From assembly GCA_019925795.1 (NCBI GenBank), contig CM034314.1, positions 21,755,774 through 21,819,773 on the forward strand: DNA of 64,000 nt, given 5' to 3'. The notes under the pieces were generated by a model. That model searched no databases. It was not told where the DNA came from and was given only the letters and a program-made list of their open reading frames with translations. Both the position numbers and the translations under genes were made by a program. This document shows, piece by piece, positions 12,565 to 24,499 of this stretch (the stretch's first letter is position 1; the number at the start of each line of letters is the position of its first letter). This DNA is from Dendrobium chrysotoxum (Eukaryota; Streptophyta; Magnoliopsida; Asparagales; Orchidaceae).

Positions 12565-13014
12565 CACTACCAAAAAATAGGGCTAGCATAAGAATGAATC
12601 CACAAAGCTACATAAGAATAGGAATGAAATACAAACCGACGAAATAGAGGAGGAAGAAGCTCGCGATCGACTAGCCAGATGAGCGAGCAGACGAGGGCTT
12701 CGACCAAACTTTTTGCTACTCTGATCGAAGGCGAACTCTAACGACAAAGAAGAGGAAGAAATTAGGGCAAGCAGCACGCGAAGCTCTCCGATCCAGCAGG
12801 CAGCGAATGCACGAAATGAAGAATTCCGGCAAGCTCGTTTCGGTGGTGTATAAGATGAGGGACAATTTTGGTAGCGGTCAAAACCGGTGCTACTTGCACC
12901 TGTTAAAACCACAACAACTAGTAGCGGTTCAAACCACAGCAAAAGGGTGGATTTGGCAGCGGTTTTAAAACCACCCCAAATATCTGTTGCGAAAAAACCA
13001 ACTTTTTGGTAGTG
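12565..13014. mobile_element. Small non-autonomous CACTA-like element
   Basis: 450-bp unit with terminal inverted repeats CACTACCAAAAAATAGG on the left and, on the opposite strand at the right end, CACTACCAAAAAGTTGG. Near the right end a subterminal motif (AGCGGTTTTAAAACC, TAGCGGTT, GGTAGCGGTC) is repeated in both orientations, as is usual for CACTA termini. Flanking triplets (TCT left, ATA right) do not match. The minus-strand frame at 12583-12942 is within it and resembles no known protein. Confidence 0.7.
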
Positions 13015-14920
13015 ATAGTAAACATTGAATACAACTTTAATTAGTTTAAACAGATCAGGAAAGTTTTTTTTTTTTAATTTTGTACAAGAAAGCAGTTTTA
13101 GAAAGCAATAAGAAAGCTGTCCTAAATGAAGCTTTACTCTTATTTTATTATTTATTGTATAAATGATGGATGTTAAATTTAATTTTATAATGAAGGATAT
13201 TAATATTTAGTTATTGTTATATTGTAAAACTAATTATTTTTTGTTAAAATGAAGGATAATAAATGTTAATAAATTTATTGTTTATTTTATCAGCTTGTAT
13301 GAATTATGTAAATGTTAATATATTTTTTTATTTTTAGTATCTAAGTAATTTTCACTGAAGATTTATTTTACTTTTTGTTTACTGAAATGTGCACATTTAG
13401 CAATTAGATTTTTAATTAGAAGCTGATCCCAAAAGATTATATTATAAAAATAATTTTTTTTCTTAGAACCAGATTCATTATTTGAAATTTTCAATATATT
13501 AAAAAGTTATCAATTTAGTATAATGCTTGCATACTTATCTAAACATAACTAATATTTATTAAAATTATGAAAAATAAAACTTATTTTTATTAGATTACAA
13601 TGAACCGAATCGAATAGAAAAAATCTAGATTTTCCAAATAAGATTTGGCTTATATACTTACTAGATTTTCTGAACAGTTGAATTCGAATTTTTTTTTTCA
13701 TTATTTCGTTAAATTGTTTTTTTCAAAAAAATGCTCCTTTATATCTAATATTTTTGATATAATCTTTATTTATTTTATATGAGTTTAATATATAATTTTA
13801 TAGTTATTTGGTTATATAAAATAATTGAAAATTAAATAATTAAATATTAAAACTCATATAAAATATTTAAAGATTAGGCCAGAAAGGTTCACTATATAAT
13901 TCGGAGATTTCAAAATTTTGGAAGTAATACTTTAATAATTTATTATATTTACTGTTTAGAATTATCTCTCATAGTGGTAGAGATCTAGAATTATCTCCAT
14001 TGTAAAACTAAAATGATTTGAAGGCTTTAAAATTTCAATAATTTCTATAGTGTTTGATGTCTCAATTCTATGACAAAATAAATTAATTTACTCCCTTAAT
14101 ATTTAATTAGTGAATGATTCTCCTTGTCAAATCCTAGTTAAAGGAATTAGTTAAGTTTTTTAATCTTTTATTGGTTAACTTATATGGGTATATTAATTTA
14201 TACTTACTCAATATTTTGGATAACTCATATAATCATATATTCTTATGTCATAATATAATTCATAACTATAGCAATCCTACGAAATAGACAATTTACTTTG
14301 GAGAAGAGATTGTTATATGAATGTTGAACCATATGATCCTTCATGCAGTGTATCGGTTTAGTGTGTAGGTTTCATATGTTTTCTTACTTAGTTCACAGTA
14401 TTTATACATTTTGTAGAATTTCATGATTTCTATTATAATTTGGCAAAGAGTTGCAAGTTATGGCAGAATTCACACCAACCTATGCGCGGTAGAAACAACT
14501 CGCTTGTGATATATGAGATTATATCATTGGTCCAACTAAAACTTGAAATTTTTCATGTGTTACAATGCAATTCTTTAACACACACAGTTAACTTTGAATG
14601 CCGTGTTTGAACTAATAGAGGATACACATCCAGTCATGTCATCGATGATGAGGTATGTAAGTTTATGTTGATGGAGATAAGGAGACGTACATTGATTGTT
14701 TACGTGGAACTTGAACAACATCCAATAAGAGATCAACCTCGGTGAGCACTGCGAGCTTAAAATTTAATGACCCTGGGCCATCTACTTAACTATACCATTT
14801 AGTATACACCTATAAGTAAAGATGCATGTCTTGTCCGATACTATATGCACATAATAAGTTTATTAATAATTATTTATGTTATTTCGTAGGCCTACTCCCT
14901 TATCTGTTGATCCACATGTT
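13015..14920. other. AT-rich sequence, no gene recognised
   Basis: Very AT-rich. I see no long frame, RNA gene or repeat boundary. The part from about 14280 to 14760 is less AT-rich and could be decayed coding sequence, but no motif is recognisable. Confidence 0.4.
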
Positions 14921-16090
14921 CCATGACAAGTCAATACATCCTTAGTAATAATAATCATGTGCTCAATAATTGTAAATTAGTAGTAGGTTAGAAATAGTAA
15001 TCAATAATAGTGACAACATATCAATAAAAATATCAGTATCATTAACAGTATATGTAATTGTAAAATATATAATAAAAGTGACAGTAAATCTATGCATGTC
15101 GAAGTAGTCATACTAAAAAAATGAGGAGTTCTGACTTGCATGGTATTTTTTTAGTAATTAGTATCAATATCAGTGAATTAGTTGCTTTCAGTAAAGAGTC
15201 GTAACTCCTACTTGTCAACACAGCAATTAACTCCTTATAACTTTCATCAGTGAATCAGTAGAGGATATCATCACAAATCTAGTATTTAAAGAAGAGCTCG
15301 TCTGCCCACCATCCTGTGTAGGTGTAAATTAATTTCCAGTCAACTTTAGTAATAACCAACCTTTACTCATTTCCACACCACACATTATCACCTTATTGCA
15401 TCACATTATTATAAAACAACACCTATTCTTACTCATTCACATGGTTATATTCATTCACAATGCTTGCACTAAACTATAATTGTATCAAAATAGCAAAAAA
15501 TATTATTGCTTCAAAATCATACAAAATGTAATAGCTAACATTTTAACTGGTGAAAATGCAAAACAAACTAGTCAAAATGATTAAAATAATTAGTACTATA
15601 GTATACTAAAGTTTTGTAATAAAAATTTCTAAATATAAAGAAAATACAATAAAAAGTTTTTTTGGAGAAATCAAATGGTATAAATCAAAATCTTTGAAAA
15701 ACGAAACATGATAGAAGTCACCTGCAGTTAAAAACCTATTTTCCTCCATCCTTTCTCCTTTGCTTCTTTTCTTCCCAGCCAAGGCAGTAAGTGAGGGATG
15801 GATAGGAATGGAAATGGCAGGTTTGGATTTAAAAATAATAAAATATTATTTTAGTGGATGGAGTCGCAACACTCAAGTGTTCTGGTGCTACAACGTTGCA
15901 TGTGAAATAACACATCGCCACCACCTGAAAAAGTGCCAACGCACTAGTTAAATTTCTAAAATTCCTAAGAGCATTGGTGCCGGGGTGCCTTACCACCCAG
16001 CATCACAGTGCTTCAATGAAGTTTATAAATTTCAAAAAAAGTTTCATAAATTTCATTTTAAAATATTTCCATATTTTTCATGTTGTTACA
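14921..16090 (-). mobile_element. gypsy-2 3' LTR, truncated
   Basis: Matches the right LTR of the same element from about 18350 to 19099 and then 40851 to 41287. Shared landmarks: TCAATACAT/TCAATACCT at the start, TATCAAAATAGCAAAAAATATTATT (15483 and 18904, quoted in pieces), GAGGGATGGA-AGGAATGGAAATGG (15793 and 40992). It ends GTTGTTACA at 16090. A polypurine tract (complement of CCACCCACCTTAGAA) lies next to it. About 700 bp of LTR are missing on the left. Confidence 0.75.
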
Positions 16091-17636
16091 ATCCACCCAC
16101 CTTAGAAAAATATCAACCTTAATATTTCCTCTAAGAATTCAGGAACAAAACCCAATAACAAATAAATTGTTCTAAAATAAATTAGTATGATCAAACTCAA
16201 ATCGAGTCAAAATCAAATCAAAAGCTCATCAGAGGATCCAAATCAAACCAGTAATCGATTTATATTATATACTCATGGAAATCATTCAAACACTTATCAT
16301 TCATTTAGTATGCAATGAATTACTTTATCAATTAGCCATTTAAAATAAAGTTCTTACCAGTCAAACTTTTATGTTATTGTTGGTCTTTCTGGTACTACAA
16401 GTTATACACCTATGGTATCACTGGAGTAGGTGTTGTTAGTCCTTGTGCATTGGACCCTCTCTGACTACCACTGATAGATTGTCATTAGCTCTATTTGCTG
16501 ATCTTTCACCATATGCTCTCAATCCCATAATCCACTTCCTTTAGTTTACCTAGATAATTATTCTCTAGAATCAATTCTTCCTTCAGATCCTCTCTGTGGA
16601 TAATCTGCTACCTTGTGTCCTTACTATCCACATAAAAATATCATCTCATTAGAATGAATACTTTCTACTATAATGTATACACTTATTATAGCTGTTGGTA
16701 GGTGCTATCAACCCTCTACTCGAACCACCATATGTGCTCCTTTTGTCAATGACATTATCCCTATCCCAACTTTCATCTCTAGTTCTCCTCCTGCTTACAA
16801 GGTACTTAGATGTCAATATTATTAAATCAATCTCTATCAACCTTTCCTATTTCATCAAATTTAAAATCTCCTAAATCCATAGAGGCATTAACTGATGCCT
16901 CAACTCCTTATTTAATCCTTACAAAAAATGGTAATATTTTTCTTCAATAGTGGGGATTAAATGGGGAGTATACATAGCCAATATAGTAAACTCAACTCAT
17001 ATTATATCACCATCTTGTGTCCCTTTTACAATCTTATAAACACTTCCTTAATCTGACATCGAGTTGAAGGAGGTATAAACCAGATCCTAAATACTATAAT
17101 AAATTCTTCCTAAGTAATCTTTGCATTAGTCTTCCCTTGAAATTTCTCTCTCTGCTATCCTACCCACCATCTCTCCACTTCACTTTCAGATAGAAAAATA
17201 GCTAAAAGTATTGCATACTGTCAAAGATCTTCTTTATCCTCAGTAGCAAACCTTCTACAATCTGGGGTTCTATAGCTCCTTTGAAAAGTGGGGGCTTCAA
17301 TTTATGAAATATTTGTAAATGCTAATCCCATCTTCTTCTCTATTCCCCATTGACTTGCTCTGTGTATCTCCCATTACCTGTGTTAATATGCTAGTAAATT
17401 GGATAACATTATCTAATGTTAGTGAAGCTGCACTATGTTATTTATTCAATTATTCTGGTAGATCCATTTTAACTATTCACTTATGCAATCTTGCTTGATC
17501 AATTCATATATGCATTCAATTGTGTATGTAGAATAATGCATCTTAATGTACAAAAATCCTACCCTACTGAAAATCAATTTCTACAACTTTAGTGATAATT
17601 CAATTCTTCTAATAACCACTGCTTTGATATCAAGTT
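16091..17636 (-). pseudogene. gypsy-2 internal region, gag relic
   Basis: Short, decayed internal region of a minus-strand gypsy element related to gypsy-1. The minus strand near 16595-16640 carries a knuckle relic ending GHKVADYPQRG, in the same place and style as GHKVAQCPQR of gypsy-1, with cysteine changed to tyrosine and two stops. A primer-binding site relic (TTGATATCAAAGC on the minus strand) lies at about 17621-17634. No pol is present, so this is a deleted, non-autonomous copy. Confidence 0.6.
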
Positions 17637-19099
17637 TATCACGTCCTATAATCTAAATTGTAAAGAATTATATCTTTTATCTTTTAATAGTAATAACCAG
17701 AGCTATCTAACTTCTTTTAATAATAAAATACATGTGAAAGTGCAACTATTGATTAAAACATCAATATACATACATGTTCATTTATTTAAAATCATGACAA
17801 TACTTGGGAGCCATACAAATACCCCACACTATCTTCTCACTCCTGAGTAGAAAAGAATAACTAAGAAATATAAATAATAATAAAACTTGAGGAATCCATA
17901 ATCTGATCAGACTCATACTCTTGATCCTATTCCCTAACTTGAAATTATTAAATCACATATAATAAGTTTAAATTCCCAACAAGTTACTAAAACCCTAATG
18001 CTGAACTCAAAGCACAACAAAGAAATAGTATGTGTGAAACCAATTAATTCATAATAGTAGTGATCAAATGATGTTGAAGTTGTGCAGAAAAAATAAATCA
18101 TTTGCTGTAGTAGTAGCAATAAATTTATAAAATAATAAAACCAAAAAAGTAATAAAGTATTATTAATAATCCTTTTCAAAGCAATGTCATAATAGTGCTA
18201 TCCAAATAGTACTAAAACTATCTATATCACTCAAGCAAAAGTATCTTTAAAATCCATCAGGAGTATATAATAATACAGAAAATACTATCAATAAATGGTA
18301 TAGGAATACACACATTATATCTAATTATTTTATATCATTGTTAATTCAATACCTTAATCACATACTCAATAATAGTAATCATGTTCTCCGTAACAGTAAA
18401 TCACAAGTAGTTTAGTAGTAGTAATCAATAATAATTACTATAACAACAGACTAATAAAAGTATCAGCATCAGAAATAGTAAAATATGTGGTAATAGTAAC
18501 AATAAATCTTTGTATGTCCAAACAATCATTCTAAATAAGGAGTTTTGACTTGCATGGTGTTTTCCCAGTAATTGATAAATCAATATTAGTATCAATAAAT
18601 CAATTGTCTCTCAATAAAGAGTCATCACTCTTGTTCGTCAGCATAGTAATTAACTCTTTATAACTCCTATCAATGAATCACGTGAATATGAGAAGAGGAT
18701 ATCACTACAAATCTAGAATTTAAAGGAAAGCTATTCGGTCTACCATCCTATACAGGTATAAATCAGTCTCCAGCTAACTTCAATAATAACTGCCTTTACT
18801 TGTCATACATCATCTCATTGTTTCATATTCCAGCAACAACGCCTATTATTACACATTTACACGCCCATATTCCTTTAAGATACTTGCATTAAAAGTATAA
18901 TCGTATCAAAATAGCAAAAAATATTATTCCTTCAAATTATATAAGATGCAATAGCTATCATTTTAACCAGTCAAAATATGAAACCAACCTGTTAAAATGA
19001 TTAGTATACTAAAGTTATTTGGTAGAAGTTCACTAAAATCTAGACAAAAAATGCAGTAAAAATCATTTTGGAAGGAATCAAATGGTAGAAATCAAAATC
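17637..19099 (-). mobile_element. gypsy-2 5' LTR, part 1
   Basis: Starts after the primer-binding site with TATCACGTCC, a decayed form of the TGTGATGCC start in gypsy-1. It is broken at 19099 by CACTA-A. The break is certain: the last bases (AATCAAATGGTAGAAATCAA) match 15665-15690 in the other LTR. The next bases of that LTR are found at 40854, 21.75 kb away. Confidence 0.85.
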
Positions 19100-19801
19100 C
19101 ACTATAGGAAAAAAATGCTTATTTTTGGCGGCCATATCCACCTTAAAATGAGTAAAATCCATTGAAAAAATAACTTCTTGGTAGATTTCCAGTGAACAAA
19201 GTTTTGACAGTAAAATGCGTGTCAGAACCATTTCCAATGAAAATCTGATCGATTTCGGCAGAACCCTGAACCAAAAATGACAATATTCAAATTCAAATAC
19301 CAGCAGATTCTTTTGCTAGAATTTTTGGTGGAAATGTCTGCTAGAATTTAGGCAATTTATTGTCGATTATTTTCACCGGAATATTCCAGCGAGTAAACCA
19401 CCAAATTTTCCAACAAACAGTTTTGGTGAAAAGAATATTACCATATTTTTGAGTGGTTTATATACCAGAAATTTTGCTAGTATTTTTTATGGATATAGAC
19501 CGCTAGAAATATCTTTATATATCATCATATCATCATTTCTAGTAGATAATCCATTGGAGATTCATCGTCAACCTACAGCACAACAAAAAAATAACTCATT
19601 CCCTCAATTATTGTACAACACAATTGTTCTACAATCATAGATAGTCAAAATATAAATATAGTATCCTGACATTTCAACATTATACAGAAATACTAATACT
19701 AAAGTAATAATGCATTTAATCAAAAATAAATGTTCTACAATTACCAAATTATTTTATAATAAACATCCAATTCTTATATAATAAAGACTCAACATAAAAT
19801 C

Positions 19802-21285
19802 TTTTTTTTTGGGGGGAGGGGGGGGGACCCATAGAGGGGCCTACGCGTTAATGAAAAAAAAGGGGTTATAAGGTCCTTAAGGGGGACCTTCAGCTCACAA
19901 ATGCTCAAAAGAGCTACAACAAAAAAACAAAATAAATCCTACGAGCTGATGGACCCCACTACTAGGTTATACAAAATGACATAGTAACAATCTAGGGTTG
20001 CTAGAAGGCAACACCCAAAAAAGGAAGCAAACATGATCGAAGATCAATGCCCTCTTCCTGCAAAAAATCGGAATAACATCCACAAAAGCCTTGTTCCACT
20101 GCACCTGCATAATAAGATAACTATAAATGGCAATCCACAATATCAACAGAAAAAAGACCACAGGAAAATTGTAATTGAATAACATATGAAACCAATTCAA
20201 GACACAATTAATAAGGATTAGAATGATCTTAACATAATCGATGAAGAACTCCTTTTTACTCCCTTTCAAAGTAACCGCATTAGACAAAATGAAACAATTA
20301 AAGCAGTAACAGTTTTAATAGTGTTCGGGCAATCTGTGCATGGAGACAATCACATTCCAAGCATTAAACACATAGACAACCAAAATGCAAAGACAAAACC
20401 ATCTAAGCAACTGCTTAAGAATGCAATGCTGCCAGGTTCAACAGACCTGCCGATAGTAAACCCAACCAAGATATGAATCCGAGATGAAATGCATAGCGTT
20501 GGAAAGAATGAAGTCACTGCAGTTATTCCACCCACCTAATAACCAGGTATCCAAATGAAAGCTCCAACAAGATAAAGCAGCAAAAATAAGTAAGAAACGG
20601 TCCAGATTAATAAACAGGACAATAACCATAATACCAAAAAGCCTTCCAACAAAATTAAGATAAGTTTTAATTGGCTGAAAAATAAAATGATCCTGCTTAG
20701 AGTGAACCACACTAGATCTCCTAAAAACCCAATTAGAACCAAAAATCCAAAAACTAACAAAGCAACCACAACAAAAACTAAAGAAGCTCTTATCTACTTC
20801 TGACATACAGTAAACCCAAACGATCCAGCCGAGATATGCCAACAATATTCATAGGAAGACTAAATCCCATAAACTCCCTAAAATCCAACAGATTGCAACC
20901 AAAATTAGCTAAAAAATCAGCAGCAAAATTTGCTTCTCTATAGATATGAGTGATAGAAAAATTGATACCCACAAGGCATTATTTAGTAGCTCTTGTGGTA
21001 TAAAAATAAGAGGGTTTAATATTAACTTTGCCAATAATGTAATGCATAACTACCATATCATCCACTTCAATCCAAAGATTAACGATCCCTAAAGAGGAAC
21101 ATAATTGCACACCATAACTTAAAGGATGAAGCTCCGCCAATATAGCATTACTGGCAATTAATGGGCCAGCAAAAGCAATAAGAACCTGTCTAATATGATC
21201 ATGAATCAGTCTACCATAGCCAGCTTTGTCCGATTTAAACATATATAGTCTAGTTAGAACTTGTTTCATTATTCTCCTCCTCTGT
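19802..21285 (-). mobile_element. L1 LINE, 5'-truncated (L1-2)
   Basis: Minus-strand L1 keeping only RNase H and the 3' UTR. The 3' end is the T run at 19802-19810 (the poly-A tail). The adjacent 3' UTR (AGGGGCCTACGCGTTAAT, TAAGGTCCTTAAGGGGGACC, GCTCAAAAGAGCT) matches the ends of L1-1 (56590-56685) and L1-3 (57510-57590). No clear target duplication was found. It lies in the left part of CACTA-A. Confidence 0.85.
20840..21280 (-). pseudogene. L1-2 terminal RNase H domain
   Basis: Plant-type RNase H (RVT_3 family) found at the end of ORF2 in one group of plant L1 elements; it would remove RNA from the RNA-DNA hybrid. Minus-strand pieces: FKSDKAGYG, AFAGPLIASNAILAELHPLSYG, LWIEVDDMVVMHYI, then ITHIYREANFAADFLANFGCN. 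They align with L1-1 NSDGSVGT, TAELMALAHGL, VVIEVDTMLLINII and SHIFREGNACADWLAKLGCN. The D, E, D catalytic pattern is still visible. The frame is broken near 20975 and there is no start. Confidence 0.8.
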
Positions 21286-21289
21286 AAAT

Positions 21290-22476
21290 AATGGTTACTT
21301 TCCAGTTAACGGCTCTCTCATTCTGTACAGCTCCTTTAATATTTAACTTTGTTATATATGCATTTGCATCTGCATGTCAGCTTAGGGTTTTCGAATATGC
21401 TCTAGCTCTGCTATAAGGGTAGCCGCCTATTGTCTATATAAACTCTCATAGCTGCTTCTTGAGAAGTTGGAGCCACTAGAGGACTATCTCTCATATACAT
21501 AGTATTATAAGCCTAATTTGTAAACTCATCCATTATGCATTCCACCTACCACTTGACACCAAATACGGTAGTGAAAATAATTTACAAATCTCCTAAAGGA
21601 TCCCTCAGCTGCTCTAGGTTGGCTCTCTCGAAGCTGTGTATACTCTCCTTATAAATAATAATATAAGATTAATTAATTTATAATTAACACTTAAAATTAT
21701 AAACTTATAAACTCACATAGGCCCTCCTTACTTGTTTGTCCATCCACTGTTGGTCCTCCTGACACTTGTGGGTATAACTATGCAACTCAATAATGGACGG
21801 TTATCTATCTAGCATCTCTTTGCAATATACTTATAGTAGTATTTATAATTAAATAAATTATTAAAATCTATTACAATTCTTAACAAATATCGCCTGTACT
21901 TAGTGTGTGCAACTGACCCCCAATATGAAGGGCACTATCCATGCCCCCAATATCAGAAGCACGGTTATGTCTATTCTGGTCCCTCCTCTTAACATAATTT
22001 GGGATACCCCAAACACATGTTAGGTCGACCCATACACTCATACCAATCCAGAGCGGTCACTTGCTTGACTTCCTAATATCCATAAATATGATTCACAGGA
22101 AAGTCAATCTGTGCTTCTTAAATTTTTTTTTGATATTGTCATTGTACCAGGGAAGCTAGTATAAATTTATTTGCATATACAAAAATATAATATAGAATAT
22201 TTTTATTAGCTTAATTAAAATGCACAGTTCTTATAAATACTCCTAATTATTAATCTCAAACTAGATAAATAATATGTCACACACTTCCTTTGGTATTTTC
22301 TTCTAAGAAATATAAGGAGCATCAAACTAGCTCTATATGATGTTACATATCTTGTGCGTAGCTACTTTAATGGATGAAACTTAAATAAGACATGTTAGGT
22401 GGAAAAACATTTAAAAAATTATCTTAATAGTATTAATAATACAGTATGTGAAAGTTCGTTAGGGATGTTAAGCCCT
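21290..22476 (-). pseudogene. CACTA-A Transposase_24-type gene relic
   Basis: Minus-strand pieces VKRRDQNRHNRASDIGGMDSALHIGG (about 22000-21920, quoted across a decayed stretch) and LHSYTHKCQEDQQWMDKQVRRAY (about 21800-21725) fit the plant transposase family PF03004 (Ptta/En/Spm). The related part of CACTA-B at 37640-37960 has the same order: NKLNRASDCGG, then a THK-like segment. These pieces are the second protein of CACTA elements. The spacing between pieces is AT-rich and intron-like. No intact frame remains. Confidence 0.6.
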
Positions 22477-23063
22477 TGTGAACTAGTCCCGAGGCTAACT
22501 AAGAGGGGGTGGGGCGAATTGGTTATTTTAAAAATTCATGAGCAAAAATGATTTAAAAAAAATCTTTTTGAATGTTTTAAAAAATAATTATAATTTTGCA
22601 ATGATGTGCAGATGTTCAACAATAACAAAATAATAATCACAATCATATGATCATCAATAGAAAAATCAATACAGAAGATAATCAGAAAGAATACATCAGA
22701 TTTTATAGTGGTTCGGTCAACTTGACCTACGCCCACTCTCCAGAGCCTCCCCTCTGGGTATTGCACTAACACTAAGTAACTCTCCTTTTGCTCCCACAGT
22801 AAGGCAGAGAAGCATGTATAAAACTCCTTTCCACCAACCTGGTGAGGCAGAGAACCTGAACTCCTTTTGCTTCCTCCTGAAGCAGGTAGAGAACTTAAAC
22901 TCCTTTCGCTTCCTCCTGAAGCAGGCAGCGAACCTGGATCTTCTCCTGGATGATCCTACCACAGAGACACCAACAAGACCAGAGATGATGACTAGAGAAG
23001 ATGACTCAGATTCTTGCTTGGAGAAACCTTTGTGAACACCTCACAAACTCCCCCTCACAAGAT

Positions 23064-23085
23064 CCTCTCTCTCTCTCTCTCTCTC
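23064..23085. repeat. (CT)n microsatellite
   Basis: About ten CT units just downstream (in element orientation) of the SIRE-minus LTR TATA box, so probably in the transcribed leader. Confidence 0.85.
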
Positions 23086-23142
23086 AAGGTTCTCTCTGAC
23101 AAGGAAGGTGGCAAAAGATTTTTTTGATTGAATAAAATAGAT

Positions 23143-23152
23143 CTTAAATAGG
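23143..23152 (-). promoter_or_regulatory. TATA box of the SIRE-minus LTR
   Basis: CCTATTTAAG on the minus strand, 40 bp downstream of the nearest dyad (23193-23207). Position relative to the array and LTR end matches the other two LTRs. Confidence 0.65.
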
Positions 23153-23192
23153 AGGGCTTAAAAATTACCCTAAATCTCAACTGGCCGTCAAA

Positions 23193-23999
23193 ATCATCCA
23201 GGACAATCGGTAGATCATCATGTACGATTAGTGTAAAACAAACCCTTTTGGCCTGGACAAACTGGCTCTTTTGGACGATTAGAAGACAAATTCTGTTCAT
23301 ATCATCCAGGACGATTTTGTGATCATCCTGGATGATTAGTTCAAACCAGGAATATCATCTAGAAGATAGCTCAGGACGTCCAGGAGAAAATCCTGGATGA
23401 TCTGAAGAAAATGACTTGATTGTCTAGGATGATACCTATATCATCCTATATGATTAGTTCAAAAGGATCAAAATCGTCCAGCAGATTCCTCGGGTCGTAC
23501 AGCCAAACCATACTGGACGGTTTCAAAATGACATGATCATCCAGGATGATATATATATCATCCTGTATGATTAGTTTAAAATTGAGAATATCATCCAGCA
23601 CATTAGATAGCTCAGGTCGTCCAGGTAGAATGCTCTAGACGGTCAAAATTTTGCATGTATCATCCAGGATGATCTTGCGATCGTCCAGGATGATATGATC
23701 GAATCACTCAAACCTTAATTACTTTCATTAATCATCTATCTAATTTAGACATGATTGTAATGGATCGTCCAGAATAATAGTTGTATCGCCCGGGATGAAT
23801 AGACCAAATCTCTAAAAATATAAACTTGCCTAACTTAATCTGGCAGCTGAGAATTTTTTATTTGAGCATATCATCCTGTATGATGCATGTATCGTCTAGG
23901 ATGATCTGCTTAATCAGACTGACTTAGCATGGTCGCCCTAATTAGGGTTTCTATTTTCAATGGATCATCCAGGATGATGTGAATATCGTCTAGGATGAT
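23193..23999. repeat. Dyad array, ATCATCCAGGATGAT version (LTR)
   Basis: At least five pairs of 15-bp dyads at an exact 21-bp period: 23301/23322, 23536/23557, 23659/23680, 23870/23891 and 23964/23985. The spacer is always 6 bp but its sequence varies (TTTGTG, ATATAT, CTTGCG, GCATGT, GTGAAT). Several pairs are followed by a TTAGTT(C/T)AAA tail. CG in the arms is often CA or TG, as from deamination. Confidence 0.92.
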
Positions 24000-24267
24000 T
24001 TGAACAAAAAATGAACATACACTCTAACTCACTAAAACTCTCCCACTGAGTGTGTGTGTGTAAGGTTACTTAGCTTGGGGATCCATTATATTATATTTGA
24101 CTCAAGAAAAATGAAGAAGTATATTGAACCTGAAATATAAACAGACTGACTTGATCATGAGTTGGCTCGAATTGCAGTTGATCATGTGAACTTGAAAGAT
24201 TAGAACCTCAAATAGGAATGAAAGGTTTGCTATCATCAAAATCATAGTCCTTGAAACCAGATTCACA

Positions 24268-24290
24268 ATAATCTCCCCCTTTTTGATGAT
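24268..24290 (-). promoter_or_regulatory. SIRE-minus polypurine tract
   Basis: Minus strand AAAAAGGGGGAGATTAT directly before the LTR start; the expected primer for plus-strand DNA synthesis. It fixes the orientation of the element and shows the LTR at 22477-24267 is the 3' one. Confidence 0.8.
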
Positions 24291-24499
24291 GGTAAATATT
24301 TGTTATTAATTCATATTCAATAAATAAACACGGTGAACATTTGATTCAAAAACACTGAACATTTCTATTGATAATTAAAAAAACTTTACAAGGACCCACA
24401 AATAACACAAACCACTCTCCCTTTTGACATCTCAAAAAGGGGAAAACACAACATAAGCGCAGAAAAAGAGAACAATACAAAAAATAACACAGAATAGCA

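Larger units (their letters stand above)
22477..24267 (-). mobile_element. SIRE-like copia element, 3' LTR (SIRE-minus)
   Basis: 1791-bp LTR; read on the minus strand it runs from TGTGAATCTGG to GACTAGTTCACA. It aligns with the solo LTR and the 26081-27889 LTR: TATAGTGGTTCGGTCAACTT near 22703, the reverse of AAGTGACCGAACCACTATA at 27597. A polypurine tract abuts its right end, so it is the 3' LTR of a minus-strand element whose internal part starts at 24268. The left flank has no partner duplication in the window because the 5' half of the element is missing. Confidence 0.88.

Noticed and set aside
12583..12942. 119-codon minus-strand gene
   Set aside because: It lies wholly inside a CACTA-like non-autonomous element, has no family resemblance, and overlaps the subterminal repeats.
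14280..14760. Decayed coding region
   Set aside because: Short frames only; no motif of any transposase or host protein could be recognised.
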